This document shows, piece after piece, positions 52,101-61,556 of a DNA stretch of 64,000 nucleotides. Positions within the stretch are counted from its first letter, which is position 1; every line of letters begins with the position of its first letter. Position numbers and translations under genes: made by a program. Source of the stretch: Certhia americana (lineage: Eukaryota; Chordata; Aves; Passeriformes; Certhiidae); the NCBI GenBank assembly GCA_018697195.1, contig CM031857.1:97411674-97475673 (forward strand), given 5' to 3'. Below the pieces are notes generated by a model. That model was not told the origin of the DNA and made no database searches. It saw only the letters and a list, made by a program, of their open reading frames with translations.

Positions 52101-55100
52101 GTTGTGGCAGTTGGCTTGCTCACCATGTCCTGTGTGTGTAGGATAGGAAAAGAATGACAGAGTGGTCAAGCGGCTCACTGTGACGGTGTTAAGGCACTCT
52201 AGGGTGTGTTTCGAGGACAGTGGAATACATGCTTCCTGTTACTGAAGACTACAATAAACCCAAGACATGAACCAGCAGATGACTAAAATACATCCTGTCA
52301 GATAATAGAGCACTGAATATTTTTATGTACATGTCATTCTGTTCTCTGCAGCAGAACACAATCTTTCCTCTGAATCAAGGGAACAAGTTTTGTCTTTAGA
52401 AAACGCTGTACAAGAGTCATCATTTCTTTGGCAGAGTCTGTGTAATAGGGAGGATATTTCTAAGCCAGGGTAGACAGTGCAGAAGAGCTGTGGAAAACTA
52501 GAACCTTTTGGACACTTCCAGTGGGAGATAGAAATTGCCCGCAGAAAAAGCGATGATGAACAAACAGATTACTCACGATGACTGGGAAGCTTTCCTCCTC
52601 AGCAAATAGTCCACAACATCTGGGTCAGTCTCTAATAAGCTAATAAGCACTTCATTCTGTAAATCAGGGGAAACCTATGAAGACATAAAAAAAATACTTA
52701 GCTGGAGGTTAATATCCTTTTACATATATTAATTTTGGTAATATGCTTAATCTAAATGACCAAATACAAGTACATCTACAGAGAGTATATAAAATATTCA
52801 GAAGCTTTCACTTAAAAGAGGCATTTCATGTAACAACAGATGAAGTAGGACTGAAGATCACTTTGGGCAATGTTCAATGCTGATTACTGTTGAATAACTG
52901 GTTGGTATTCAGTTGGTTATTAAATCTGGAAACAACAGTGGGATTACTTATGTATCACAATCTCAAAAGCTCCAGTTTAAAGTCCTCACTTTACACCACC
53001 CTTCAAAGATCTGAGGACATTTACAAATCTCCATCTCTGCCTCTCCAGCCACTCTGACCAACAGGCTCAGTCAGAATTTGCATCACCCTTCTTTGGAGTT
53101 TGGCCTTCTGATTTGCTAACTTTCACTTTGCACTTTGTATGGGTAGGAACCTCCAAAACCCTTGACAGCTTCAGATGCTGCAGAATACAACATCTCCTGA
53201 GCAGGTAGCAGAAATGGCACCCCAAAACCTGCATAAGTAAACTTTGTGCTTCCAACTCCACTTTATATGAATCTTATCAATCCTCAAGTGAGTCTGTCTG
53301 CTTTGTCTGTGGTACAGTGGAACATTCAACTCAAACTTCAGAACACTGAAACAGACGAAACCATCCAAGAAACCTGAACAGCCCAGGTTCACCCATGACA
53401 GATGGAACTCGATGCAAGACAATATCAGCAAGGGCTCATCAGCTAGGCAATATATGTTTCTGGATGCAATCTGTCAGAGCCTGAATCTGTTGACCTTCAA
53501 GTCACACTTCATGGACCATTTGTTCCCCTTGACATTTCCTGGGAAACAGGAATAGAATTACTAACACATTCCCTAGAGGAATATCTTATTTTGGGAGGTA
53601 TTTAGAGAGTCTAGTGAAATAAAAGGCATATTTCTTAAAATAAGAAATAAATAGAAAATAAATGAAGATATGCATAACTTAATCCAAACTGATCCAAAAT
53701 CTCTATGAAAAACTTGTGTAACCACATACTCATTTTTTAAAAATTGTATTCAGTCTCTGAACTGGAAAAATATCTTGCTGATGGTCACTGATACACTAGG
53801 CTTTAAACAAATTTTATTTCAATAGGAATATAATTTTTGGAAACCTGGTGTACTTTAACTTGTCCACTTAAGACAGTCTTCCTATACATTAGAAGAAACT
53901 CTGGATAAAGTTTCATGAAAACATAAAACAGAATCCACACATTTTTGTCTGTAACTTACTACTCAGCTTTATATCAAGTAACTTGTATGAAACTACCAAG
54001 AGGACTTTGTCAGAAAAATAAAAATACATCTTGCCTTATTTACAAAAAATAAAAAAAGATAAAATTAAACAGTTTTTCGTTTCATCAAAACAAGTCTGAA
54101 AAAGCTCCATCAGAAGTTCAGTTCCAACAGAAGCTTCTATGAAATCCAAACCTAACAGTTCTACTGATTCATAGGACTTTTACCAGAATGAATCTGCAAG
54201 TAGATTTGTACTGATAGTCTCCTTGCTAGCTACCTACTGTGTTTGGGGCTTCTTTCTGTGCAGCAATTTTCTTTAGTTCAGTAACTTGGCAAGTGTAGAA
54301 ATGATATGCATGTAATTGTAAACTTACACTTACAAAGAACTACAATATCAGTATCTCAGGAAGATGTTACCATAACTATTACTGAATTAATTGTTTCACT
54401 GGTAATTACACCTAAGTAGATGGATGAGAACTTGAAATTTGGGACAGAAGGGAAGCCAAGGCACTGCTGAAATAACAGCTCTGGAATACACACAGAGATG
54501 CATCAGAGGGCTCTAGGATTGTCAGGACTCCAGCAGAGTACCAGATATTCTGAGATTTTGGGATTGGGTGCTACATGAGAGTCACAGCTGCTGAGACACA
54601 GAAGGGTGGAGGAACCCTTGAAGCATCTCCTTTGTGCTGTCCCTTGCCACTGATGTGGCACATAATGGCAGTGAGTAGCTGCTTCCACAGTGGGAAGGCC
54701 ACAGCAGCCTCTAACCGTAAAAATATGAGTTTTCATACACTCTGTAGCACTTCTTTGCAGCAGGGCTGGATTTGGACACTAGATGATGAAATACATGAAC
54801 AAGCTGCTGTTCTCCACCCTTCATGCCAAGTCAAAGCCAAGTGAAAAATGAAGGGTGGTTGAGCTGTGCCTCCTTTCATTCAGCTGCTGGATATAGCTCA
54901 GAGACTGGCAAAGAACAGTCATGAAACATCCCCATAAAGCATTTTAATACATCCCCAAGACTCGCTGAAAACAGGCAAGATTTGGACATGAAAGTGACTA
55001 TCATCACTACTATCAATGAAGCATGGTTAGATTCCATCTTCTATAAAGAAATTCACTTTTGCATGTTCCTGATGTTAACAATAGTTACTTAGTAAAAATG

Positions 55101-58100
55101 GTGCTCAATATCCTGGGTTGTTCCAACAAACAGAACCTTTCTGACCCACCAATATTTCAGAATCATTCTGATATTGGGGTCTGGGTACCCCACCACATCC
55201 TGGTTTCCTAGGGTTTGGTTCACATATGTTCCAGTTTCAATACTGAAACTAATCACAGTTTTATAACCTCCCATATATAAAAGTAACAGAAAGCTAAAAA
55301 AAAAAAAAAACAAACACAAAAGCATCTGGGCATTAATACACCATGCTATAGCTGTAGCTGAATGCTTAACTCCAGATGTTCTTTTTTTTATGTAGCATAA
55401 ATGTCAAGTATAAACAGTAAAAGCAACTCTGGAAAACAAAAGAAATTCTTTTTCCCACAGTTCATTTAACCTCCACATGAAAGCTGAAGCACTGAAGAGA
55501 TGAAGGAATAAATCCATCAGAATTAAAAGAGCCCAGATGCAGGTTAGTTTAACCTTAGCCCCATCCTTTCCATATTGAAAGTCAGAATGCATGCCTTAAG
55601 TATTATGTACTGAGATATGTCTGTGCTGTAGGAAATTCTTAAAGAGAAAAACAATAAGAACACTTCAAATATTGTAAGTATTCTTATTGAAGTATTATCT
55701 TAAACTTGAAAGCAACATCCACAATCTGGGCCAGCAGACCTTCACCCAAGAGTGCAGTACTGTAATTTTCTTTTCCTGATGTGTCAGGAAAAATAGTACC
55801 TAGCATTTTCCTCAACTGTGAAAGGCATTAAAAAAAACCCCACAAAACAAAAAATAAAACTATTGCAAGTGTCTCACTGATACAACAGTAAAAATAAAAG
55901 GCAGGAAAACCACAAAGAAGTTCATCTGAGGCTAAGGCATCTGAGGCAGGGTTCATGATTGCTTTCTCATGCTCTACTCCCTGCTGAAAACTGAGAGACA
56001 TCTTCCATTTACAGTACTATGTGGCCATCAGCCCACAGTTCAGGGTTGTTCATCTTCTTCCAACAAGGTCTCCAGCACTCAGCTTTGCTGAAGCACTGAA
56101 GGTTTCCAGAGTGTTCTTTCTGTTTTGGGAACTTATCTCCTCAGTGTAACATACAGTGCTGCTTAGTTTCAGGATGCAACCAAAGTTTTTTCCACTTTTT
56201 CAAGATTACTGGTTTTGTTACAATGTGTATTTTTTACTAAAATGAAGACAGAACAAAGGAGACCACCACTAGGTTTGACTGGCCTCTGCTACCCCAGAGC
56301 AGGGCTCCCTCAGACACAAGTCATGCTGAGCTGACCTACAATTTTGTACACAAAAAGAGCATAAGATAAAGCCACAGAATGAACTGCTCAGGTAACTGGT
56401 AGGCATGAGAAATGTGATCTAAGCTTTGTCTTAAGTAAACATGTCTAAGTCCAAGGTCATCAGCCTTCTTATGAAGCTTCAGCAAGGGAAGGGAAGGGAA
56501 CTCAGGATCTACACAGATTTATGTTTTATTCCTTTTACCTAACTAACAAACAAAGCTTTGTCCTTCCTTTCCAACCAACAAAAAAAAGTCTTGGGTAGGG
56601 AAGGCAATTCCTTAAATTAATCAAGGATCTCTTAATCCCTGCAGAAAAACTGTCTTCCTGACTTCCAAAACTGAGATGTGAAAGATCATTTTCAGTCTTG
56701 TCCATGCATTACTCAGGGTACAACTGGATGGCCAACCCCATCGTTTTCACAGACAATCTTCTAAACAATATACCTTCACCTACACAGAAACCATTCTAAG
56801 CAAGATACAAGTACACATTTTTAACATTTTTACTTACTGCAAATTATTCTCCTTGCAAGAAGACCACTCTTTTTTACCAATAATTATTGATCCTAATTTA
56901 TTGCAACTTCTACAGATTATTTCATCCCCATCTACTTTATTATCAATCAGGTATTTTCTCATTTATCTTACAAATGTATATGAGTAATATGAAAAAATAT
57001 CTACCTACCATGAAAAGGGTTTCATAGTTTTCAATCATCTTTTGCACAACAGCTATGATAGCAGTACTCTCTTCAGCTCGAGCTGAGCTTTGAACTGAGA
57101 ATTCTTTGTCTGTAGATTTCTGCTTGTGCAACAAGTTAGGGCCAAAGATGGTGGCCAGGTTAAGTGATGTCATTTTGTTCCCAGTAATCTAGAAAAGAGA
57201 ATAAAAATGAGGTGGAGGTCTCACAGGGCCTAATGTATACAGATATGTATATAGACACATCTATACACACTCGCACCCCTACACACCCACGCACAAATAC
57301 ACACCCACCCTTTCTCCTCCCTGATTTGTTAGATGCTCCATTCATCAAAACCAAAACCTTCTGCTTGTCAGTAAAAAATAAACAACTTTTAGAAACATCT
57401 TGTTTTGAACATCTCTGCAACAAACATTGTAGATTTTCTGATTACATTTTCAAGTGGATTAGAAGAATAGAAGGTGGAAGTGTTTTCTGCCCTTAATTCC
57501 CTGGTAGCTCAAAGTTCAGTATCTCTGAACTCAGAGAAACCTCCCTCCTACTTCAGCATCTCAGCATATTACTGTCTCTTAGGACCAAATGCTGAAAGCT
57601 CCTGGCTTTCTCAAATAGCATTCATGATTTGAAACATATACAGATAATTTTCCGTGTTTAAACTGCAGAGATAACTAAGGTGCAGGCTCATTGTTTCTAT
57701 TAGTATTTTCCTGTATTTCTAGAATATGCCAAATATTTACTTGTTAGGTGGCTTTTTTAGTTTGTTGGGGTTTTTTACCTTTTTTCATACTTTTGTAAAC
57801 CTGTGCTCAAGGAAGCAACAGTATCCTGAGTTTTGAGGAAGTAAAAGACTAGGAATATGTACTAGACTAGACAGGAATTATCTGAAAAAGACATCATATA
57901 CATTATTACATCAAAAATTTTGTTGTCATGGTTGTGATTAGACTACTATTTTCCCCTTCTATTCTTTCAACGAAACAAAAAGTAGAGGTCATTTGAAGTA
58001 ATAATTTTTAAAAAGGATATAAAGAGACATCAAAAGAGGCAGTAAAAATAGAATTTCAAAAGTGAGTTGTCTTTTTAATTGATAGAAGCAGTGTTTAATG

Positions 58101-61100
58101 CTGGAAAGACATCTGTACTAAGTAGGTGCATGGGCAGTCATAGCAAATATGTTGGCTCTTTGTTTAGAGACTCATCCCAGCATGAATGTGAAAACAGCAC
58201 ACCCTTAACTGCACACCACCAAGCACCCAGGTGCTCAGGTGACCTGCTTTTTAAACTCTGTCCAAGTTTTAAGCCGCCACGGATGCATGAGCACATGATG
58301 CCTCAAGTGTGCCAGGGCAGCCTCTGGCTGTGTCCAGATCTGCATGTGCAGGCTGTTGGTACATAGAGTGAGCCTTCCCCTAAGGGCAGCCTCAGGGCTT
58401 CCTTAAAAAATGTTGTAAACATTTCCACTGAAATTAACTGAATGAGTAATTTTAATAAAGTTAGTTATCCATCTTCATCTTCATGAGAGAAGGGTTGTTG
58501 AAAGAAATCAAGAAAAGAGCCTATGTGCCAAAGCTTGGCTGTCTTACTTCCAGTGATAGCAGTCTGATAAAATACTTTCTCTTGCCCTGTATGCCTTTAT
58601 TCACTTAATTCTTCATAAATAGCTTAAATAATTGTGAGCAGAATACTGTATTATCTATAAAAGGCATCCAGTTGCACATAATATTCCCAATGCTTACAAT
58701 ACTGTCAAGACAGCTTACATAAGTTTGCCTTACCAAAATACCCATGGCAAAGCTGATGTACAACAGTTGAGCCAAATCAACTCTGTTAAGCAGCATCCCC
58801 TAGCCCTGCAATAAGATCCTCCTGGGTACATTCCTGAACCAACAGAGAACTCTTTGCAGGACCAGGAGGGACCATGACCTTAGCTGGCTTATACATGTTT
58901 TTAAGCACAGTAAAACTGTTACAGGCAGCTCTTTTTAAATGCTTTCCATCACAGTGATATAGTTTTTTATCAATTCCTTGCTGAGAACAAAAATAATAGC
59001 ATTTAAAGTGGATTTAAAAGTGAAATAGGCCTTGAAGTCACATGCAACACCCGAAGTTAGGACTTGTAAAGATGGAATAACTGGAAGTTAGGATATGAGG
59101 CATAAATTTGGCAAAAGTAAGCCTCAAAGTGCGAACTGTTAAAATCAGACAGCTGCAAAAGGCATCCAAATTTGACAAAACTAGCAGGATCTTCCATCTT
59201 GAAGACAAAATTCTCAAGGAGTTTCCTAAGAGTCTCAGAAGTAGTCTCTGCTGCAGTTCAGAGGACTGAGAAGTACTTCCACAGATAAACTGGTATATTT
59301 TTGTCAGGCACTGAGAGACTCCATTTTATTCAATTAACAGAGTTGCCTCCTTTTGCACAGCAGCCTACTAGTTCAAGCACTTCCCTGGCAGGACAAGGGA
59401 AGCCTGGATTTTCAGGTCTTCTCTAGTGTGAATGGGCACAGGTGCAGACATGAAGATGCTCAGGGCTAGAGCTCAGCCCCACAGCTGTGGGGATTCTTGT
59501 CTCTGTGGGGTGAGTGAACATCAAACTCTCCACTGAATTCAGTCCAGACTTCAACAGTTAAGGAGATCAGAAAGGAAACAGGCAAAGATGAACCCTGACT
59601 GACCCCAGCTAATGATGAGGTCTGTCTGTTGCAAGGACACAGTTGGAGTTTCTGTCCTCTGTTTTTTATTTTTCTCTACCCAGGGCACATAAAAAAGCTA
59701 AGAGAATCAAGAAGTGAACTGCTATGTCCAAAAGTCATAAGAAAAAGCAACAACAAAGAATGAAAAGAAAAAGTAAAAGCATATCCTTGCATGCCTGACA
59801 TTTCCTGAGTACTTTTTCCATAGAATATAATGGGATAAAACAAGGCAGCAGAAGGATGGATGACATTAGATGTTTTTGACAACAAGGTTGGTTCACTGAA
59901 TCTCCCAAAGGAAGTTGTAGATGCTTTATGATTAAGTCATACAAAAATTAAACCTTCACAGCCCTAAGAAAATAGTAAACAAATGGCAGAAGTGCCCTTT
60001 CAAGGATATGCCACCATTATGTATGTTTCAAGGCTTTAAAGATCTCTTTTCAGACCATGAGTTAAGTAAAATCAAAGGACTCAAGTGACCAGGACTTACC
60101 TCTTGGCCATCCTTGTCCCTGGTGTCTTCTGCATGGCCAGCTACTGTGGAGAGGAACTGCAGCAGCCGGTGAAGGGTATCGCAGTTACAAGGAGGTAGAA
60201 GATAAATGAGAAGCTGTAAGGTGCTGAGCTGTTCATCTGGCTCTAATACTAAGAGGGGAAAAAATATGCTCTAAGAAAATCACTCCAACTAACCTAAAAG
60301 CAGAACAAACAGACTATTCCCAACCCAAAGGAAGGTATAAGAATAGGAATTCTTTTTGTTTAAGAATCACTTTCCTTACAACATCAGAAGAAAAAGAGAA
60401 AACTCTACAGGAACAAAAAATCAAGTTGTTACAATTTCTTATAATACTTGTAAGAACTACTGCTATAGAATTTTTGCCTTAGCTGGTCAATATTTTAATC
60501 AGAAGTTCATAGGATTTTTCTTATTCCATAAGAGAGTAAAATACACGTTTTACACTCCATCACTGTTACTGGACTCAAGTATTCTGCTTACTTTTCTACT
60601 TACTCCATTCATTTAGGTATAGCTACTGGTATATACAGTAGCTGTCAAGCATTCCAGTCAGGTTTAAGCTTAAGCCATTTTTAATTAGTCTTCTTACAGT
60701 TTTTCATCTTGCAGAAGTACCAGAAGATCAGAAAAGCAACCAGAGAAATAAGGACCTTGTGCTGCCACCACCACTTGAACCATCTACCATCTAAATTTAA
60801 GCTAATTTTTAGCCAAATTTAGTAAAATTTACTTTTTCCTAAATCCCTGAGAGTCTGCACTTAGGCAGGACAATTGGGAGTACTTAATATGAAGACTTTG
60901 AGGACCACTAACTATGAAGAAACTTGAATTTTTGAAGCCAAGCTGGAACTTTGGTCAGTGGACAGATCTAAAAATTTTAAGATATGAGGATTCAAATGGG
61001 AGTCCATGACCTGGCAGTGCTGGTATATTGACATGCGTCAGATTTTAACAGACAACATGAATTCCATCCTTACAAACGCAAAAATATGTATAGTTAGTGA

Positions 61101-61556
61101 AATCTTTCTTTTTCTAGTTTTCTGGATTGTACTTATACAATATAAAACCCAAGAAGAGACCTCAGTAAATTTATACTAAAGAATATACTATATTATTTAT
61201 ATTAATATACACTATATTGCATTATAGATACTATCTTACATTAGAATATACACTATATACTTTATAGTGTATTATACAAATATTTGGAGCAAATCAAGGC
61301 CAGAGCATTAAAGAAACAGAATAAAAGAAGGCTATTAGTAAAAATCAAAGAATTAAAACGAATTAGCTTTTAAAAATTTATGAATCAAGATCCTGTAGAG
61401 CTCACAGAGAGTATTGATGAAAGGTGTATAAAGCTCTCTGGTGAGAAGTGGGTCAGGCATGTCACGCAGAAATTCCTTTAACAAGGCAGCAACATCATGA
61501 ATGCTGTGCTCCTCGTCTAATACAACATCTACGCCTCGGTCAAACTCTTCACGTAA
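43008..61556 (-). CDS. ARHGAP6: ARHGAP6 (Rho GTPase-activating protein 6), 3' seven coding exons, partial gene
   Basis: The coding sequence is join(61556-61406, 60248-60100, 57188-57009, 52674-52577, 46571-46309, 44587-44507, 43717-43008) on the minus strand. It gives 543 residues plus a TAA stop, and the 5' part of the gene lies beyond the right edge. The family product accelerates GTP hydrolysis on RhoA and remodels actin in the cytoplasm. Window residues 1 to about 155 form the C-terminal three quarters of the RhoGAP fold, including [14 protein letters not shown] and [11 protein letters not shown]. The rest is a Ser/Pro-rich tail ending in [13 protein letters not shown]. Every junction is GT-AG and the phases (1,0,0,2,1,1) are consistent. 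Identification rests on recognising the human ARHGAP6 sequence almost throughout. The arginine-finger segment (GIFRVGS-like) is not in the window. Confidence 0.96.
43718..44506 (-). other. ARHGAP6: ARHGAP6 last intron, 789 nt
   Basis: GTCAGT...CCAG intron. A CR1 copy at 43,815-44,227 makes up just over half of it, leaving about 97 nt between the repeat and the last acceptor. Confidence 0.9.
43815..44227 (+). mobile_element. CR1 LINE, 3' fragment
   Basis: The sequence follows the avian CR1 3' region: gttcagcctggagaag, then tgtagtgataacac, then cactggaacagggtgctc, then gttggatcagatggcc, ending in ttctatgattc. It is 5'-truncated as usual and several percent diverged, so it is not recent. It lies antisense to ARHGAP6. 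Confidence 0.92.
44507..44587 (-). CDS. ARHGAP6: ARHGAP6 coding microexon-like segment [14 protein letters not shown]
   Basis: The exon is 81 nt and encodes window residues 282-307 plus two split codons. The translation [19 protein letters not shown], followed by CKDPVITG, is an almost exact match to human ARHGAP6. The acceptor is CTGCTGTTTAG and the donor is CACAG|GTCAGT. The strong conservation of this Trp-containing block, outside any named domain, suggests a binding motif (inference). It sits between two CR1-bearing introns. Confidence 0.95.
44745..45113 (+). mobile_element. CR1 LINE fragment lacking its 3' end
   Basis: The match begins near gagacaccacctggagtact and continues through gttcagcctggagaag, tgtagtgataggacaagg and cactggaacaggttgccc, after which CR1 similarity stops. 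The usual last 150 bases with the ATTCTATG terminus are missing, which is unusual because CR1 copies normally lose the 5' end. A later deletion is the likely cause. Confidence 0.88.
46128..46159 (+). repeat. A32 homopolymer inside an ARHGAP6 intron
   Basis: Thirty-two uninterrupted A residues, read as T32 in the ARHGAP6 transcript, 150 nt downstream of the donor of the exon at 46,309-46,571. No CR1 or other retroelement lies directly upstream on the plus strand. Confidence 0.97.
46309..46571 (-). CDS. ARHGAP6: ARHGAP6 coding exon: Ser-rich tail, first part
   Basis: The exon is 263 nt and encodes window residues 194-280, finishing split codon 193 (Ser) and giving one base to codon 281. It carries [20 protein letters not shown] followed by [20 protein letters not shown] and LSERS, which is strongly conserved with human ARHGAP6, then a more divergent [14 protein letters not shown] block. 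The segment is rich in Ser-Pro and Ser-Thr, so it is probably disordered and phosphorylated (inference). The acceptor is TTTCTCAG. The donor is AAAAG|GTACAG, weaker than the other donors because it lacks the usual +3 to +5 match. Reading through it adds 12 residues before an in-frame stop at about 46271. Confidence 0.95.
46646..46775 (+). mobile_element. CR1 LINE, short 3' fragment
   Basis: This contains only the terminal region: atcaaggccatgttggatgg, then cccatggcagggggtttgga, then ggtcccttccaactc, ending in tctatgattctatgat. It lies about 75 nt upstream of the acceptor of the exon at 46,309-46,571 and antisense to the gene. Confidence 0.92.
46888..46900 (+). promoter_or_regulatory. Partial CTCF-like motif
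   Basis: CCAGCAGAGGCCA matches the CTCF core except for one G-to-C change. It lies in an intron of ARHGAP6. A single near-match is weak evidence. Confidence 0.2.
52577..52674 (-). CDS. ARHGAP6: ARHGAP6 coding exon: linker after the RhoGAP domain
   Basis: The exon is 98 nt (32 codons plus two bases) and encodes window residues 161-192. The translation begins [20 protein letters not shown] and ends in [11 protein letters not shown] plus a split Ser codon. It matches the human segment following LFMVPPDLQ. The acceptor is TCTTCATAG with a T-rich tract, and the donor is TCATC|GTGAGT. It is too short for an ORF scan and was placed by phase and family match. It lies between a 4.3-kb and a 6.0-kb intron. 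Confidence 0.95.
54814..54858. repeat. Perfect 11-bp inverted repeat in an ARHGAP6 intron
   Basis: CCACCCTTCAT at 54,814-54,824 and ATGAAGGGTGG at 54,848-54,858 are separated by 23 bases. Confidence 0.93.
55771..55792. repeat. Perfect 9-bp hairpin, 4-nt loop
   Basis: TTTTCCTGA at 55,771-55,779 and TCAGGAAAA at 55,784-55,792 flank the loop TGTG in an ARHGAP6 intron. Confidence 0.9.
57009..57188 (-). CDS. ARHGAP6: ARHGAP6 coding exon: end of RhoGAP domain
   Basis: The exon is 180 nt, phase 0 at both ends, and encodes window residues 101-160. It begins [20 protein letters not shown], which contains the conserved Asn of the RhoGAP FGPNL motif. It continues through [20 protein letters not shown] to the last domain helix, [14 protein letters not shown]. 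The acceptor is TTTTCTAG before ATTACTGGG, and the donor is ATG|GTAGGT. The domain ends near window residue 155, so this exon closes the catalytic half. Confidence 0.96.
57232..57311 (-). repeat. GU-rich low-complexity tract upstream of an ARHGAP6 acceptor
   Basis: The plus strand is CA/CCCA-rich, so the transcript reads GGGUGGGUGUGU-like sequence 45-125 nt before the acceptor at 57,189. It lies within reach of splice regulators that bind GU-rich RNA. Confidence 0.8.
59477..59492. repeat. Perfect 16-bp palindrome with CAGCTG core
   Basis: CCCCACAGCTGTGGGG lies inside an ARHGAP6 intron. The centre is an E-box hexamer. A further TGTGGGG lies 12 bases downstream. Confidence 0.93.
60100..60248 (-). 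CDS. ARHGAP6: ARHGAP6 coding exon: RhoGAP domain helices
   Basis: The exon is 149 nt and encodes window residues 51-100. The translation includes [20 protein letters not shown], then [15 protein letters not shown], and ends in DKDGQE. This matches the ARHGAP6 segment after the FINTL strand nearly residue for residue. The acceptor is CCCTCTTAG and the donor is GAG|GTAAGT, a near-consensus site that leaves the reading frame in phase 0. No open reading frame of 60 codons marks this exon, so it is easily missed; it was found by following the splice phase from the exon at 61406-61556. Confidence 0.95.
60249..61405 (-). other. ARHGAP6: ARHGAP6 intron, 1,157 nt
   Basis: GTGAGC...TTAG intron. It holds an AT-dinucleotide-like stretch at about 61,180-61,280 that contains a perfect 10-bp hairpin, described separately. 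Nothing else is recognised. Confidence 0.9.
61248..61272. repeat. Perfect 10-bp hairpin in AT-rich intron
   Basis: ATACACTATA and TATAGTGTAT flank the loop TACTT. The surrounding 100 bases are nearly all A and T with several TATACACTATA-like repeats. It lies about 135 nt past the donor at 61,405. Confidence 0.9.
61406..61556 (-). CDS. ARHGAP6: ARHGAP6 coding exon (first in window): RhoGAP domain, central part
   Basis: The exon is 151 nt and encodes window residues 1-50 plus one base of codon 51. It begins [18 protein letters not shown] and includes [19 protein letters not shown], the family signature in which the conserved Lys and Arg help hold the GTPase switch regions. The acceptor is a T-rich tract ending in CAG before TTACGTGAAG. 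The donor is CTCT|GTGAGC, so the intron is phase 1. Reading on through the donor gives a few unrelated residues and then a stop, which confirms the boundary. The preceding exon with the arginine finger is outside the window. Confidence 0.96.

Larger units (their letters stand above)
46572..52576 (-). other. ARHGAP6: ARHGAP6 intron, 6,005 nt (largest complete intron)
   Basis: GTGAGT...TCAG intron. A CR1 3' fragment at 46,646-46,775 lies about 75 nt from the acceptor, and a partial CTCF-like motif lies at 46,888-46,900. The rest, about 47,000-52,570, is AT-rich DNA without recognisable repeats or coding exons. Confidence 0.9.
52675..57008 (-). other. ARHGAP6: ARHGAP6 intron, 4,334 nt
   Basis: GTAGGT...ATAG intron. 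It contains inverted repeats at 54,814-54,858 and 55,771-55,792 and an A-run near 55,297-55,310. No CR1 copy and no additional exon is recognised. Confidence 0.9.
57189..60099 (-). other. ARHGAP6: ARHGAP6 intron, 2,911 nt
   Basis: GTAAGT...CTAG intron. Near its 3' end (57,232-57,311) the transcribed strand is a GU-rich low-complexity tract. A perfect 16-bp palindrome lies at 59,477-59,492. No repeats of known family and no additional exon are seen. Confidence 0.9.
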
